Positions 9,302-17,978 of a stretch of DNA of 64,000 nucleotides are shown here, in pieces. A program made the translations under genes and the position numbers. Below the pieces are notes generated by a model that saw nothing but the letters and a program-made list of their open reading frames with translations, was not told where the DNA came from and made no database searches. The stretch's first letter is position 1, and the number at the start of each line of letters is the position of its first letter. This DNA is from Demequina subtropica (GTDB taxonomy: Bacteria; Actinomycetota; Actinomycetes; Actinomycetales; Demequinaceae): the NCBI RefSeq assembly GCF_000971235.1, contig NZ_BBMB01000004.1, positions 184,036 to 248,035 on the forward strand, given 5' to 3'.

Positions 9302-9607
9302 GTGGTGGTTCCGGCTCGAGGGCAGTCCGAGGACGTGGTGAGGGCGCTGGACCCGGAGCTCACGGGCTCCGAGCTGCTGCCGCTGGCGGTGCATCGTGAT
9401 GCCTCGGTGCGCGCCGCGGTCGCCGGCCGCACCGACTGCCCGATGGGGGCGTTGGTGTCGCTCGGCCACGATTCCAGCCTCGAGGTGCTCTCGGCGCTGC
9501 TCGCCAACCCCAGGACGCCGTCGTCGGTGGTGCGTCGGCTCGCCGACCACCGGGACCCGCGCATCGCGGGGATCGCGGTGCAGCGGCTGCGCAACGCGTT
9601 CCGCTGA
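9302..9607 (+). CDS. Short LRV/HEAT-like repeat protein, paralog 3
   Basis: A 101-residue minimal version of the two upstream paralogs with essentially only the repeat core: VRAAVAGRTDCP...LGHDSSLEVLSALLANP...LADHRDPRIAGIAVQRL. The GTG at 9302 is preferred over the in-frame GTG at 9287 because GGGGAGG (9289-9295) lies 6 nt before it. It has its own candidate promoter and no C-terminal tail. Function unknown. Confidence 0.7.
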   Translation: MVVPARGQSEDVVRALDPELTGSELLPLAVHRDASVRAAVAGRTDCPMGALVSLGHDSSLEVLSALLANPRTPSSVVRRLADHRDPRIAGIAVQRLRNAFR

Positions 9608-9758
9608 CACGCCTCGGCGCACCGCCGCCGGTCCGGGGGACTGCCGCTGCGGCCCCGCGACGCGTACAGTGGGACCGGCGCGACGCTGCGCCCGCCCTGG
9701 TGTCCGAGGGACCCGCGGAGGGGCCGATGCCCGTTCGCGCGATGACGCGCGTCCCCGC

Positions 9759-9787
9759 TTGAGAGGTCGCGGAGATTGCCGTATAGT
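9759..9787 (+). promoter_or_regulatory. Promoter of the infA-rpmJ-rpsM-rpsK run
   Basis: TTGAGA (9759-9764), exactly 17 nt, then TATAGT (9782-9787), about 57 nt before infA. A near-consensus housekeeping promoter. The -35 hexamer is identical to that of rplM. The preceding ~150 bp (9608-9758) shows nothing else recognisable. Confidence 0.75.
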
Positions 9788-9844
9788 TTTCCGTTGGGCG
9801 TTTTTGCGCGCCCGCATCCCTGTCAATCAACGTTAGCGGAGTTC

Positions 9845-10066
9845 ATGGCTAAGAAGGACGGCGTCATCGAGGTCGAGGGCGTGGTGGTGGAAGCACTGCC
9901 GAACGCATCGTTCCGTGTGGAGCTGACGAACGGGCACCTGGTGCTCGCTCACATCTCCGGCAAGATGCGACAGCACTACATCAGGATCCTCCCCGAGGAC
10001 CGCGTGGTGGTGGAGCTCAGCCCCTATGACCTGTCCCGCGGCCGCATCGTCTACCGCTACAAGTGA
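9845..10066 (+). CDS. infA: Translation initiation factor IF-1
   Basis: Single OB-fold factor that binds the 30S A site, 73 residues. It begins [19 protein letters not shown] and ends RGRIVYRYK, both diagnostic. The ATG at 9845 gives the family length; an upstream in-frame extension lacks similarity and overlaps the promoter. It is followed by rpmJ as in most bacteria. Confidence 0.98.
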   Translation: MAKKDGVIEVEGVVVEALPNASFRVELTNGHLVLAHISGKMRQHYIRILPEDRVVVELSPYDLSRGRIVYRYK

Positions 10067-10114
10067 GTCGTCGCGACGGCGTCTTCGCGCGCCTGAGCGA
10101 CGCAGGAAAGAACC

Positions 10115-10228
10115 ATGAAGGTTAAGCCCAGCGTCAAGCCCATCTGCGACAAGTGCAAGGTGATCCGACGCAATGGCCGAGTGATGGTCATCTGCGAGAA
10201 CCTGCGCCACAAGCAGCGTCAGGGCTAG
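10115..10228 (+). CDS. rpmJ: 50S ribosomal protein L36
   Basis: Smallest large-subunit protein, bL36, 37 residues. It reads [15 protein letters not shown] at the start and ends [13 protein letters not shown], giving the zinc-binding C-x2-C...C...H set of the C+ form. AGGAAAG precedes the ATG. Its position between infA and rpsM is standard. Confidence 0.97.
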   Translation: MKVKPSVKPICDKCKVIRRNGRVMVICENLRHKQRQG

Positions 10229-10269
10229 ACACACCCGAGAACATCCTCGTTCGACCCTATGCATCAAAC

Positions 10270-10289
10270 CCCCGGCTCGGAGGCCGGGG
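10270..10289 (+). other. Hairpin in the rpmJ-rpsM gap
   Basis: CCCCGGC and GCCGGGG pair around a 6-nt loop within a 126-bp gap before rpsM. Could be an attenuator, processing site or ribosomal-protein leader; no T-run follows. Confidence 0.45.
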
Positions 10290-10354
10290 CCCGCAACACA
10301 TAAGCGGGGCGGTCGAGCGTCAGACCTCCGACTACTGATGGAGTAGAACCAGAA

Positions 10355-10723
10355 ATGGCACGCATCGTCGGTGTCGACATCCCGCGCGACAAGCGCATGG
10401 TGATCGCACTTACCTACATCTACGGCGTCGGCCGTACCCGCGCCGAGCAGATCCTCGCAGCGACCGGCATCAGCCCGGACCTGCGCGTCAAGGACGCGAA
10501 CGACGACCAGCTCGTCGCGATCCGTGACTACATCGAGGCCAACTTCACCGTCGAGGGCGACCTGCGCCGCGAGGTGGCCGCCGACATCCGCCGCAAGGTC
10601 GAGATCGGCAACTACCAGGGTCTCCGCCACCGCCGCGGCATGCCCGTCCGTGGTCAGCGCACCAAGACCAACGCCCGCACCCGCAAGGGCCGCAAGAAGA
10701 CCGTCGCCGGAAAGAAGAAGTAA
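10355..10723 (+). CDS. rpsM: 30S ribosomal protein S13
   Basis: Small-subunit head protein uS13, 122 residues, contacting tRNA and the 50S subunit. It starts [20 protein letters not shown] and ends with the basic tail of [19 protein letters not shown]. rpsK follows after 3 bases. Confidence 0.98.
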   Translation: MARIVGVDIPRDKRMVIALTYIYGVGRTRAEQILAATGISPDLRVKDANDDQLVAIRDYIEANFTVEGDLRREVAADIRRKVEIGNYQGLRHRRGMPVRGQRTKTNARTRKGRKKTVAGKKK

Positions 10724-10726
10724 GAC

Positions 10727-11116
10727 ATGGCCGCTCCTACTCGCAAGCCGCGCAAGAAGATCAAGAAGACCGTCGCGCACGGTCAGGCGCACATCAAGTC
10801 CACCTTCAACAACACGATCATCTCGATCACGGACCCCTCGGGCGCCGTGGTGTCGTGGTCGTCCTCCGGCCAGGTCGGCTTCAAGGGCTCGCGCAAGTCG
10901 ACGCCCTACGCCGCGCAGATGGCCGCCGAGGCCGCTGCTCGCCGCGCCACCGAGGCCGGCATGAGCAAGGTGGACGTGTTCGTCAAGGGCCCGGGCTCCG
11001 GCCGCGACACCGCGATCCGTTCGCTGACGGCCGCCGGCCTCGAGGTGACCTCCATCAAGGACGTCACCCCGCAGGCGCACAACGGCTGCCGCCCGCCGAA
11101 GCGCCGCCGCAACTAG
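10727..11116 (+). CDS. rpsK: 30S ribosomal protein S11
   Basis: Small-subunit platform protein uS11, 129 residues. The signatures are [35 protein letters not shown] and the C-terminal [15 protein letters not shown]. In many actinobacteria rpsD follows; here it is missing and a 156-bp gap with two hairpins leads to rpoA. Confidence 0.98.
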   Translation: MAAPTRKPRKKIKKTVAHGQAHIKSTFNNTIISITDPSGAVVSWSSSGQVGFKGSRKSTPYAAQMAAEAAARRATEAGMSKVDVFVKGPGSGRDTAIRSLTAAGLEVTSIKDVTPQAHNGCRPPKRRRN

Positions 11117-11123
11117 CACGCCC

Positions 11124-11174
11124 GCGCGGGTGAGCCCGCGCTCCTGGTCGCGGGCCGATGCGTGCATCGGCCCG
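11124..11174 (+). other. Two hairpins in the rpsK-rpoA gap
   Basis: The first stem is GCGCGGG/CCCGCGC (11124-11141, loop TGAG). The second is CGGGCCGATGC/GCATCGGCCCG (11151-11174). They lie where rpsD sits in many relatives and may attenuate between rpsK and rpoA. Confidence 0.5.
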
Positions 11175-11272
11175 TGGCCACCCCCTCATTTCCAGCTTCT
11201 GGCCCCAGTCGGACCGATCCCGACCGGGAACCCTCGAGCATCAGATAGCGGATGCTCGGAAAGGAAACAACC

Positions 11273-12259
11273 GTGCTGATCGCACAGCGTCCCACGCTGA
11301 CCGAGAAGGTCATCTCGGAGAACCGTTCGCAGTTCTCGCTCAAGCCGCTCGAGCCGGGCTTCGGCTACACGCTCGGCAACTCGCTCCGCCGCACGCTGCT
11401 GTCGTCCATCCCGGGCGCCGCCGTCACGTCGGTGCGTTTCGAGGGCGTCCTCCACGAGTTCACCACCATCGATGGTGTGAAGGAGGACGTGACCGAGATC
11501 CTGCTCAACCTCAAGAACCTCGTGGTCTCGTCGGAGAACGACGAGCCCGTCGTGATGTACCTGCGCAAGTCGGGCGCGGGCGTCGTCACGGGTGCTGACA
11601 TCCAGCCCCCGGCCGGCGTCGAGATCCACAACCCGGACCTCCACATCGCGACCCTCAACGCGAAGGCGAAGTTCGAGGTCGAGCTCACGGTCGAGCGCGG
11701 TCGCGGCTACGTGCCTGCGGCGATGAACAAGAGCTACGACGCGGAGATCGGTCAGATCCCCGTCGACTCGATCTACTCGCCCGTCCTCAAGGTGACCTAC
11801 AAGGTCGAGGCCACCCGTGTCGCGCAGCGCACGGACTTCGACGAGCTGGTCATCGACGTCGAGACCAAGAACTCGATCTCGCCCCGCGACGCCGTGGCGT
11901 CGGCCGGTGCGACGCTGGTCGAGCTCTTCTCGCTCGCGCGTGGCCTCAACGAGGCCGCCGAGGGCATCGAGATCGGCCCGTCCGAGACGGACGAGTCGCT
12001 CGAGGAGGACTACAACCAGCCGATCGAGGAGCTCAACCTCACGCAGCGGTCCTACAACTGCCTCAAGCGTGAGGGCATCCACACCGTGGGTGAGCTCACC
12101 GCGCGTTCCGAGGCGGACCTCATGGACATCCGCAACTTCGGCCAGAAGTCGATCACCGAGGTCAAGGAGAAGCTCGCCGAGCTGGGCTTCTCCCTGAAGG
12201 ACGGCGCCGTCGAGTACGACAGCGGCTCGTCCGTCTACTTCTCGGGCAGCGACGAGTAA
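11273..12259 (+). CDS. rpoA: DNA-directed RNA polymerase subunit alpha
   Basis: RNAP assembly platform and activator contact, 328 residues. The N-terminal domain carries [21 protein letters not shown]; after a flexible acidic linker the C-terminal domain reads [20 protein letters not shown] and [17 protein letters not shown]. The GTG at 11273 ([13 protein letters not shown]) was chosen because it matches relatives and GGAAAGGA lies 7 nt upstream; an ATG at 11252 would add seven unlikely residues. Confidence 0.98.
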   Translation: MLIAQRPTLTEKVISENRSQFSLKPLEPGFGYTLGNSLRRTLLSSIPGAAVTSVRFEGVLHEFTTIDGVKEDVTEILLNLKNLVVSSENDEPVVMYLRKSGAGVVTGADIQPPAGVEIHNPDLHIATLNAKAKFEVELTVERGRGYVPAAMNKSYDAEIGQIPVDSIYSPVLKVTYKVEATRVAQRTDFDELVIDVETKNSISPRDAVASAGATLVELFSLARGLNEAAEGIEIGPSETDESLEEDYNQPIEELNLTQRSYNCLKREGIHTVGELTARSEADLMDIRNFGQKSITEVKEKLAELGFSLKDGAVEYDSGSSVYFSGSDE

Positions 12260-12277
12260 CAAGGAGAATTCTCAATC

Positions 12278-12793
12278 ATGCCTACCCCCACCAAGGGTGC
12301 CCGCCTGGGCGGCGGTCCCGCGCACGAGCGTCAGATGCTCGCGAACCTTTCGCAGAGCCTCTTCGAGCACGGCCGCATCACCACCACCGTGACCAAGGCC
12401 AAGCGCCTGCGCCCGCACGCCGAGCGTCTCATCACCTTCGCGAAGCGCGGCGACCTCGCCTCGCGCCGCAAGGTGCTCGGGATCATCTCGGACAAGGGCG
12501 TCGTCCACAAGCTCTTCACCGAGATCGGCCCCGGCTTCGCCGAGCGTGACGGCGGCTACACCCGCATCACCAAGGTCGGCAACCGCAAGGGCGACAACGC
12601 GCCCATGGCCGTGATCGAGCTCGTCGAGTTCGGTGCGCCCGCGAAGAAGGCCGTCGCCAAGGAGGCCGAGAAGGCCACCAAGAAGGCCGCGCCGAAGAAG
12701 GCCGAGAAGGTCGAGGAGGCGCCCGTCGCCGAGGAGACCGTCGTCGAGGAGACCGAGGCCGCCGAGGCCCCGGCTGCCGACGAGGCCAAGTAA
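12278..12793 (+). CDS. rplQ: 50S ribosomal protein L17 with charged C-terminal tail
   Basis: Large-subunit bL17, 171 residues. The normal core ([20 protein letters not shown] to [17 protein letters not shown]) is about 120 residues. The last 50 are a low-complexity tail, first [23 protein letters not shown] and then acidic ([20 protein letters not shown]). AAGGAGAA precedes the ATG. rplO carries a similar tail at its N-terminus. Confidence 0.97.
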   Translation: MPTPTKGARLGGGPAHERQMLANLSQSLFEHGRITTTVTKAKRLRPHAERLITFAKRGDLASRRKVLGIISDKGVVHKLFTEIGPGFAERDGGYTRITKVGNRKGDNAPMAVIELVEFGAPAKKAVAKEAEKATKKAAPKKAEKVEEAPVAEETVVEETEAAEAPAADEAK

Positions 12794-12833
12794 CCCTCGC
12801 CTTCACCCAAGGCAACCCGAGGCGGGTCCGCGC

Positions 12834-13688
12834 ATGCTCCCTGAGACTGTGCGGGCCCGCCTCGACCTTTCCTACGACGGCACCGACTTCAGCGGCTGGG
12901 CGACCCAGCCCGGCCTGCGGACCGTCCAGGGCGTCCTCGAGGACGCGCTCGTGCGCATCGTCCGCCAGGAGGCGTACCCTCGCGTGACCGTCGCCGGCCG
13001 CACCGACGCGGGCGTCCATGCCCGGGGGCAGGTCGCGCACGTCGACATTGAGGCGTCCGCCTGGGCGCGGATGCCCGGCCGTTCCGAGCGCACGCCCGCG
13101 GACGGCCTGCTCTCGCGCCTCAACGGCGTGCTGCCGGACGATGTGGTGGTCCGGGCGGTCTCCGAGGCCCCAGAGGGCTTCGACGCCCGTTTCTCCGCGA
13201 CCCAGCGCCGCTACGCCTACCGCGTCACCGATGCGGTGCCCGACGTGCTGCGCCGGCGCCACGTGCTCCACGTGAGCCGCCCCGTCGACGTCGACGCCCT
13301 CAACGCCGCATCGTCCACCCTCACCGGGCTGCGCGACTTCGCGGCGTTCTGCCGCGGTCGCGAGGGAGCGACCACCATCCGCGACCTGCTCGAGCTGAGC
13401 TGGCGCCGTGAGACGGACGGCCCCGACGCCGGTCTCGTGGTCGCGACGGTGCGCGCGGACGCCTTCTGCCACTCCATGGTGCGCTCGCTCGTGGGCGCGC
13501 TCCTCACGGTCGGGGAGGGGCGCCGCGACCTGGACTGGCTCGCGCTCGTCGCGGCGACCGCGTCCCGTTCCCAGGCGATCGCCGTCGCTCCCGCGCACGG
13601 CCTCACGCTGGAGGAGGTCTCGTATCCGGACGATGCGCAGCTCGCCGCGCGCGCGGAGGCTACGCGAGGACGTCGCACGCTTCCGTGA
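12834..13688 (+). CDS. truA: tRNA pseudouridine(38-40) synthase TruA
   Basis: Isomerises uridines 38-40 in the anticodon stem-loop. 284 residues. The catalytic motif [13 protein letters not shown] places the nucleophilic Asp at residue 58; RRYAYRV and [13 protein letters not shown] are further family motifs. It follows rplQ in the usual order. Three copies of the nonamer GCATCGTCC/GGACGATGC occur inside (12955, 13308, 13628). Confidence 0.95.
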   Translation: MLPETVRARLDLSYDGTDFSGWATQPGLRTVQGVLEDALVRIVRQEAYPRVTVAGRTDAGVHARGQVAHVDIEASAWARMPGRSERTPADGLLSRLNGVLPDDVVVRAVSEAPEGFDARFSATQRRYAYRVTDAVPDVLRRRHVLHVSRPVDVDALNAASSTLTGLRDFAAFCRGREGATTIRDLLELSWRRETDGPDAGLVVATVRADAFCHSMVRSLVGALLTVGEGRRDLDWLALVAATASRSQAIAVAPAHGLTLEEVSYPDDAQLAARAEATRGRRTLP

Positions 13689-13715
13689 CCGACGCGCGTG
13701 CCGTTCGCGCTCGGA

Positions 13716-13744
13716 TTGAGATTCCGGGCCGGGCCGCGTATGAT
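13716..13744 (+). promoter_or_regulatory. Promoter of rplM-rpsI
   Basis: TTGAGA (13716-13721), exactly 17 nt, then TATGAT (13739-13744). It leaves a leader of roughly 120 nt before rplM, long enough for regulatory structure; one GCATCGTCC (13833-13841) lies in that leader. Confidence 0.75.
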
Positions 13745-13870
13745 GGTGCGTCGTTGTGCGTTCCCTCGTGGACGGTGCCTCCCACTCGCCGCCGCAGGAC
13801 CCGCCGACCGATTGCTTCGCGATGCCACCACGGCATCGTCCACCAGAACGAGTAGAAGTAAGGCTTCACA

Positions 13871-14314
13871 GTGCGTACGTTTTCTCCCAAGCCGGGTGAC
13901 GTCACCAAGAACTGGTACGTCATCGACGCTACTGACGTGGTCCTCGGTCGTCTGGCCTCCCAGGCCGCTTCGCTGCTCCGCGGCAAGCACAAGGCGACTT
14001 TCGCGCCCCACGTCGACGGCGGTGACTTCGTCATCGTCATCAACGCTGAGAAGGTTGCCCTCTCGGGCAACAAGCTCACCGACAAGATGGTCTACCGCCA
14101 CTCGGGCTTCCCGGGCGGTCTCTCCGCAGTGCCGATCGGCGAGCTGCTCGAGAAGAACCCCCGTCGCGTGATCGAGAACGCGGTCAAGGGCATGCTGCCC
14201 AAGACCAAGCTCGGCGCCGCCCAGCTCAAGCACCTCAAGGTCTACGCCGGCGCGGAGCACCCGCACGCCGCGCAGCAGCCCGAGGTCTTCGAGATCTCCC
14301 AGGTCGCGCAGTAA
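13871..14314 (+). CDS. rplM: 50S ribosomal protein L13
   Basis: Large-subunit uL13, 147 residues. It begins [20 protein letters not shown] and contains RHSGFPGG and [12 protein letters not shown]. The GTG start matches the conserved N-terminus. It forms an operon with rpsI downstream and has its own near-consensus promoter. Confidence 0.98.
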   Translation: MRTFSPKPGDVTKNWYVIDATDVVLGRLASQAASLLRGKHKATFAPHVDGGDFVIVINAEKVALSGNKLTDKMVYRHSGFPGGLSAVPIGELLEKNPRRVIENAVKGMLPKTKLGAAQLKHLKVYAGAEHPHAAQQPEVFEISQVAQ

Positions 14315-14343
14315 GCGCCGCAGAAGCTTAAGGATTGATGAAA

Positions 14344-14823
14344 GTGGCAGATGTGACCACCGAGGTCGAGAACGAGACCCCGTCCGAGTACACCACCGAG
14401 ACCGTTGCCGAGCGCGGCAAGGGTGTCACCAACGTCGCCCCCGGCGCCGGCCTCGGCCGTCGCAAGGAGGCCGTTGCCCGCGTCCGCCTGGTGCCCGGCA
14501 CCGGCAAGTGGACCATCAACGGTCGCGACATCGAGGACTACTTCCCGAACAAGGTCCACCAGCAGCTGGTGAACTCGCCGTTCGCGCTCCTCGACATCGA
14601 GGGCAAGTTCGACGTGCACGCCCGCATCCACGGTGGCGGCCCCTCGGGTCAGGCCGGTGCGCTGCGCCTCGGCGTCGCCCGCGCGCTGAACGAGATCGAC
14701 GAGGAGAACAACCGCCCGGCGCTCAAGAAGGCCGGCTTCCTCACGCGTGACGCCCGCGCGGTCGAGCGCAAGAAGGCCGGTCTCAAGAAGGCCCGCCGCG
14801 CGCCTCAGTACTCGAAGCGCTAA
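14344..14823 (+). CDS. rpsI: 30S ribosomal protein S9
   Basis: Small-subunit uS9, whose C-terminal tail (APQYSKR) reaches the P-site tRNA. About 159 residues: a ~37-residue acidic N-terminal extension precedes the core ([17 protein letters not shown]). The GTG at 14344 is chosen because AAGGA (14330-14334) is 9 nt upstream and it gives MAD-; an ATG at 14338 and a TTG at 14335 are possible but too close to that site. Confidence 0.95.
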   Translation: MADVTTEVENETPSEYTTETVAERGKGVTNVAPGAGLGRRKEAVARVRLVPGTGKWTINGRDIEDYFPNKVHQQLVNSPFALLDIEGKFDVHARIHGGGPSGQAGALRLGVARALNEIDEENNRPALKKAGFLTRDARAVERKKAGLKKARRAPQYSKR

Positions 14824-14833
14824 TCTCTCGCGC

Positions 14834-16195
14834 ATGGCGCGACTTTTCGGCACGGACGGTGTCCGGGGCCTCGCGAACCGCGACCTCACCGCGGAGCTGG
14901 CCGTCGACCTCTCGGTCGCGGCGGCTCACGTCCTGGGGGAGCGGGGCGAGTTCTCCGGTCACCGTCCCGTCGCCGTCATCGGCCGCGACACCCGCATCTC
15001 AGGCGAGTTCCTGGGGGCGGCGGTCGCGGCCGGTCTTGCTTCCGCGGGGGTCGACGTCCTCGACCTCGGCGTGGTGCCCACCCCTGCGGTGGCGTACCTG
15101 ACCGCCTCCACCGAGGCGGACCTGGGCGTGGTGATCTCCGCGTCCCACAACGCCATGCCGGACAACGGCATCAAGTTCTTCGCGCGCGGCGGCCACAAGC
15201 TCGACGACTCGGTCGAGGCGGCCATCGAGGCCCGCGTGGGCGAGGCCTGGTCGCGGCCCATCGGCGCAGACGTCGGCCGCATCGTCCCGTCCGCGCACCT
15301 GGCCGACGAGTACGTCGAGCATGTGGTGGCCTCCGTGCGGTCCTTCGCCGGCTCGGACAGCCCGCTCGACGGCGTGCACATCGCGGTCGATGCGGCCCAC
15401 GGAGCCGCGTCCCACGTGGGCCCCGCGGCCCTCGCCAAGGCAGGCGCGCGCGTCACCGCGATCAACGCGGCACCCGACGGGCTCAACATCAACGAGGGTG
15501 TGGGGTCGACCCACCTCGGCCCGCTGCAGGCCGCCGTGGTCGAGCACGGCGCCGACCTCGGCGTGGCCTTCGACGGCGACGCCGACCGCTGCCTCGCGGT
15601 CGACCACACGGGCGCGATCGTCGACGGCGACCAGATCATGGGCGTGCTCGCGATCGCGATGCGCGACGCCGGATCGCTCTACCACTCGACGCTCGTCGCG
15701 ACCGTGATGAGCAACCTGGGCCTGCACCTCGCGATGCGTCGCGCGGGGATCGACATGGTCGAGGCGGCGGTCGGCGACCGCTACGTGCTCGAGGCGATGC
15801 GCGAGGGCGGCTACACGCTCGGCGGGGAGCAGTCCGGGCACCTGATCGTGGCGGACTACGCGACCACGGGCGACGGCGTGCTCACGGCGCTGCTCATGAC
15901 GTCCCAGGTCGCGGCGCGCGGCTCGCTGCGCGAGCTGTGCGCCGACATCGAGTCCCTGCCGCAGGTGCTCGTCAACGTGCGCGGCGCCGATCGCTCGCGG
16001 GTCTACACGGACCTCGTCCTGCAGGCCGCCGTCGCGTCCGCCCGGCGCGAGCTGGGCGACACCGGCCGGGTGCTGCTGCGCCCGTCCGGGACCGAGCCGC
16101 TGGTGCGCGTCATGGTCGAGGCCGCGACGGCCGAGGACGCACAGCGCCACGCCGACGCGCTGGCCGAGGTCGTCCGCTCGCGGCTGAGCCTCTAG
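14834..16195 (+). CDS. glmM: Phosphoglucosamine mutase
   Basis: Converts glucosamine-6-P to glucosamine-1-P for UDP-GlcNAc and peptidoglycan synthesis. 453 residues. It starts [15 protein letters not shown]; the phosphoserine loop [17 protein letters not shown] has the catalytic Ser near residue 104; the metal loop is DGDADRC; the C-terminal phosphate site is [12 protein letters not shown]. The ATG 10 bases after rpsI gives the canonical N-terminus. glmS, the preceding pathway step, lies 4 kb away on the same strand. Confidence 0.97.
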   Translation: MARLFGTDGVRGLANRDLTAELAVDLSVAAAHVLGERGEFSGHRPVAVIGRDTRISGEFLGAAVAAGLASAGVDVLDLGVVPTPAVAYLTASTEADLGVVISASHNAMPDNGIKFFARGGHKLDDSVEAAIEARVGEAWSRPIGADVGRIVPSAHLADEYVEHVVASVRSFAGSDSPLDGVHIAVDAAHGAASHVGPAALAKAGARVTAINAAPDGLNINEGVGSTHLGPLQAAVVEHGADLGVAFDGDADRCLAVDHTGAIVDGDQIMGVLAIAMRDAGSLYHSTLVATVMSNLGLHLAMRRAGIDMVEAAVGDRYVLEAMREGGYTLGGEQSGHLIVADYATTGDGVLTALLMTSQVAARGSLRELCADIESLPQVLVNVRGADRSRVYTDLVLQAAVASARRELGDTGRVLLRPSGTEPLVRVMVEAATAEDAQRHADALAEVVRSRLSL

Positions 16196-16207
16196 CGCCC
16201 CCCCCGC

Positions 16208-16302
16208 GACACTCCCAACGGACCTGGTCCCGACACGCCGGGCGAAGGGTGGGATCGGGCGTCGACCGGCGGCGTGTCGCGGCGAGTTCCGTTGGCACTG
16301 TC
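16208..16302. repeat. 95-nt palindromic element, copy 1 (3' of glmM)
   Basis: Nested inverted repeat: GACA-N3-CCAACGGA-N8-CGACACGCCG on the left and CGGCGTGTCG-N8-TCCGTTGG-N3-TGTC on the right, 13 nt after the glmM stop. Spacing and total length are identical to the element at 56576-56670, although much of the sequence differs. Possible terminator, REP-like or MITE-like element. Confidence 0.75.
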
Positions 16303-16349
16303 AGGCGGTATCCGGGGATCACCCCATCGCGGTCGCCGCGGACACCTGC

Positions 16350-16355
16350 CAGACT
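16350..16355 (+). promoter_or_regulatory. -10 hexamer for a leaderless DedA transcript
   Basis: CAGACT lies 7 nt before the GTG at 16363, the spacing expected when transcription starts at the start codon. Confidence 0.45.
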
Positions 16356-16362
16356 TGGGCGC

Positions 16363-17106
16363 GTGAACGACCTCTGGCACCTCCTGACCGACTGGTCCCA
16401 TGAACTCGAGATCTGGGTCGAGTCGCTCATGGAGTCGCTGTGGATCTACCCGAGCGTATTCCTGCTCTCGCTGATCGACGGCGTGTTCCCGGTCGTCCCC
16501 TCGGAGTCCGTGGTCATCGCGACGGCGACGGCGTGGAAGCAGACGGGCACGCCGTGGGTGTGGCTCGTCTGGATCTTCGCGGCGGCAGGCGCGTGGTGCG
16601 GCGACCAGCTCGCGTACCTGATCGGTTCCAAGCTCGACGTGCGCAAGCACCCGTTCTTCGCGCGCGCCGGCATGCGCAAGACGCTCGACTGGGCCGAGTC
16701 GACCCTGGAGCGTCGCGGCACCACGTTCATCATCGCGGCGCGCTTCATCCCCATGGGCCGCGTCGCGGTGAACCTCACGGCCGGGGCGCTGCGGTACCCG
16801 CGCCCCTGGTTCATGATCGTGGACGCGGTCGCGGTGGTGATCTGGGCGACCTACGGCACCGCGCTCGGCATCTGGGCCGGCTCGATCTTCGAGAACCTGC
16901 TCGTCTCGATCGCCGTGGGCGTGGTGGGGGGCATCCTCATCGGCATCCTCATCGACAAGATCCTCGCCAGGCTCGGCTTCGCCGAGCCCGAGCTGCCCGA
17001 TCTCGCGGGCGAGATCGAGGAGCGGCTGGTGACCGGCGAGCTGCAGATCCGCCCGACGCGTCGTGAGCGCCGCGCGGCCGAGGGCGGCGCGGACGATGGC
17101 GACTGA
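16363..17106 (+). CDS. DedA family integral membrane protein
   Basis: DedA/SNARE-associated-like protein of 247 residues; the family is implicated in lipid flipping and membrane homeostasis. Hydrophobic segments include VFLLSLIDGVFPVVPSES near residue 35 and the conserved re-entrant motif AARFIPMGRVAVNLTAG near residue 130. The C-terminal 40 residues are charged and cytoplasmic-looking. The GTG was chosen by the -10 hexamer 7 nt before it and lack of similarity upstream. It overlaps the next gene by 11 bases. Substrate unknown. Confidence 0.88.
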   Translation: MNDLWHLLTDWSHELEIWVESLMESLWIYPSVFLLSLIDGVFPVVPSESVVIATATAWKQTGTPWVWLVWIFAAAGAWCGDQLAYLIGSKLDVRKHPFFARAGMRKTLDWAESTLERRGTTFIIAARFIPMGRVAVNLTAGALRYPRPWFMIVDAVAVVIWATYGTALGIWAGSIFENLLVSIAVGVVGGILIGILIDKILARLGFAEPELPDLAGEIEERLVTGELQIRPTRRERRAAEGGADDGD

Positions 17107-17977
17107 CCCGGGCGGCTTCGAGGCCGAGGCCGGCTATCCGGAGGCGCGCGACGCCAACCTCGCGAACTGGGAGGAGCGCGTCCCGCTTCACACCGACGCG
17201 TACGGGCTCGACCGTTACCGGGACGACCCGGCGCATCTCTCGCAGGTGGTGCGCACCGACCTCGACGCGCTCGGAGCCTTCCTGCCCACGGGGCTCGCCG
17301 GCCTCGAGGTCTGCCATCTCCAGTGCCACATCGGGACGGACACGGTGTCCCTCGCACGCGCCGGCGCGGCGCGGATCGTGGGCGTCGACTTCTCGCCCTC
17401 GGCGCTCGAGGCGGCGTCGTCGCTCGCGCGCGAGCTCGGCATCGACGCCGCCTGGGTCCAGGCCGATGTGCTGGACGCCAAGGCCGCCGTCGACGCCGCG
17501 CTCGGGGGCGACCAGCGCTTCGACGTGGTCTACACGAGCATCGGCACCATCACGTGGCTGCCCGACCTGGAGCGCTGGGCCGCCCAGATCGCGGGCCTCC
17601 TGCGCCCGCGCGGGCTCTTCTACATCCGCGACGGGCATCCCGCGCTGTACGCGCTCGACGAGCGGGTCGACGGCCTGGTGACGCGCTACCCCTACTTCGG
17701 AGACGGGACGCCGCTGGCCTGGGACGAGGAGACCACCTACGTGGGCGACGGCACGCTCGCGAGCACCCGCACGTACGAGTGGCCGCATCCGCTGAGCGAG
17801 ACGGTCGGCGCGCTGCTGGGGGCGGGGCTGGAGCTGCTCGCGCTCGAGGAAGGTCGCACGCTGCCGTGGCGCTTCGCGGAGCGCATGGTCGAGCGCGAGG
17901 ACGGCGACTTCGAGTGGCCGGGGCACGATGCGCGGCGCATGCCGTGCACGTTCACCGTGGTCGCGCGGGCGCGCTAG
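17096..17977 (+). CDS. Class I SAM-dependent methyltransferase
   Basis: A 293-residue methyltransferase with a Rossmann core: motif I reads LEVCHLQCHIGTDTVSLARAG, followed by VGVDFSPSALEAA (SAM ribose contact), WVQADVLDA and FDVVYTSIGTITWLPD. The substrate is not evident; small-molecule targets are likely. The ATG overlaps the DedA gene end. It converges on coaA with one base between the two stops and no terminator hairpin. Confidence 0.85.
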   Translation: MATDPGGFEAEAGYPEARDANLANWEERVPLHTDAYGLDRYRDDPAHLSQVVRTDLDALGAFLPTGLAGLEVCHLQCHIGTDTVSLARAGAARIVGVDFSPSALEAASSLARELGIDAAWVQADVLDAKAAVDAALGGDQRFDVVYTSIGTITWLPDLERWAAQIAGLLRPRGLFYIRDGHPALYALDERVDGLVTRYPYFGDGTPLAWDEETTYVGDGTLASTRTYEWPHPLSETVGALLGAGLELLALEEGRTLPWRFAERMVEREDGDFEWPGHDARRMPCTFTVVARAR

Positions 17978-17978
17978 C

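Noticed and set aside
10229..10354. Hidden small gene between rpmJ and rpsM
   Set aside because: An open frame exists across this gap but has no ribosome site or similarity; the gap holds a hairpin and the rpsM ribosome site.
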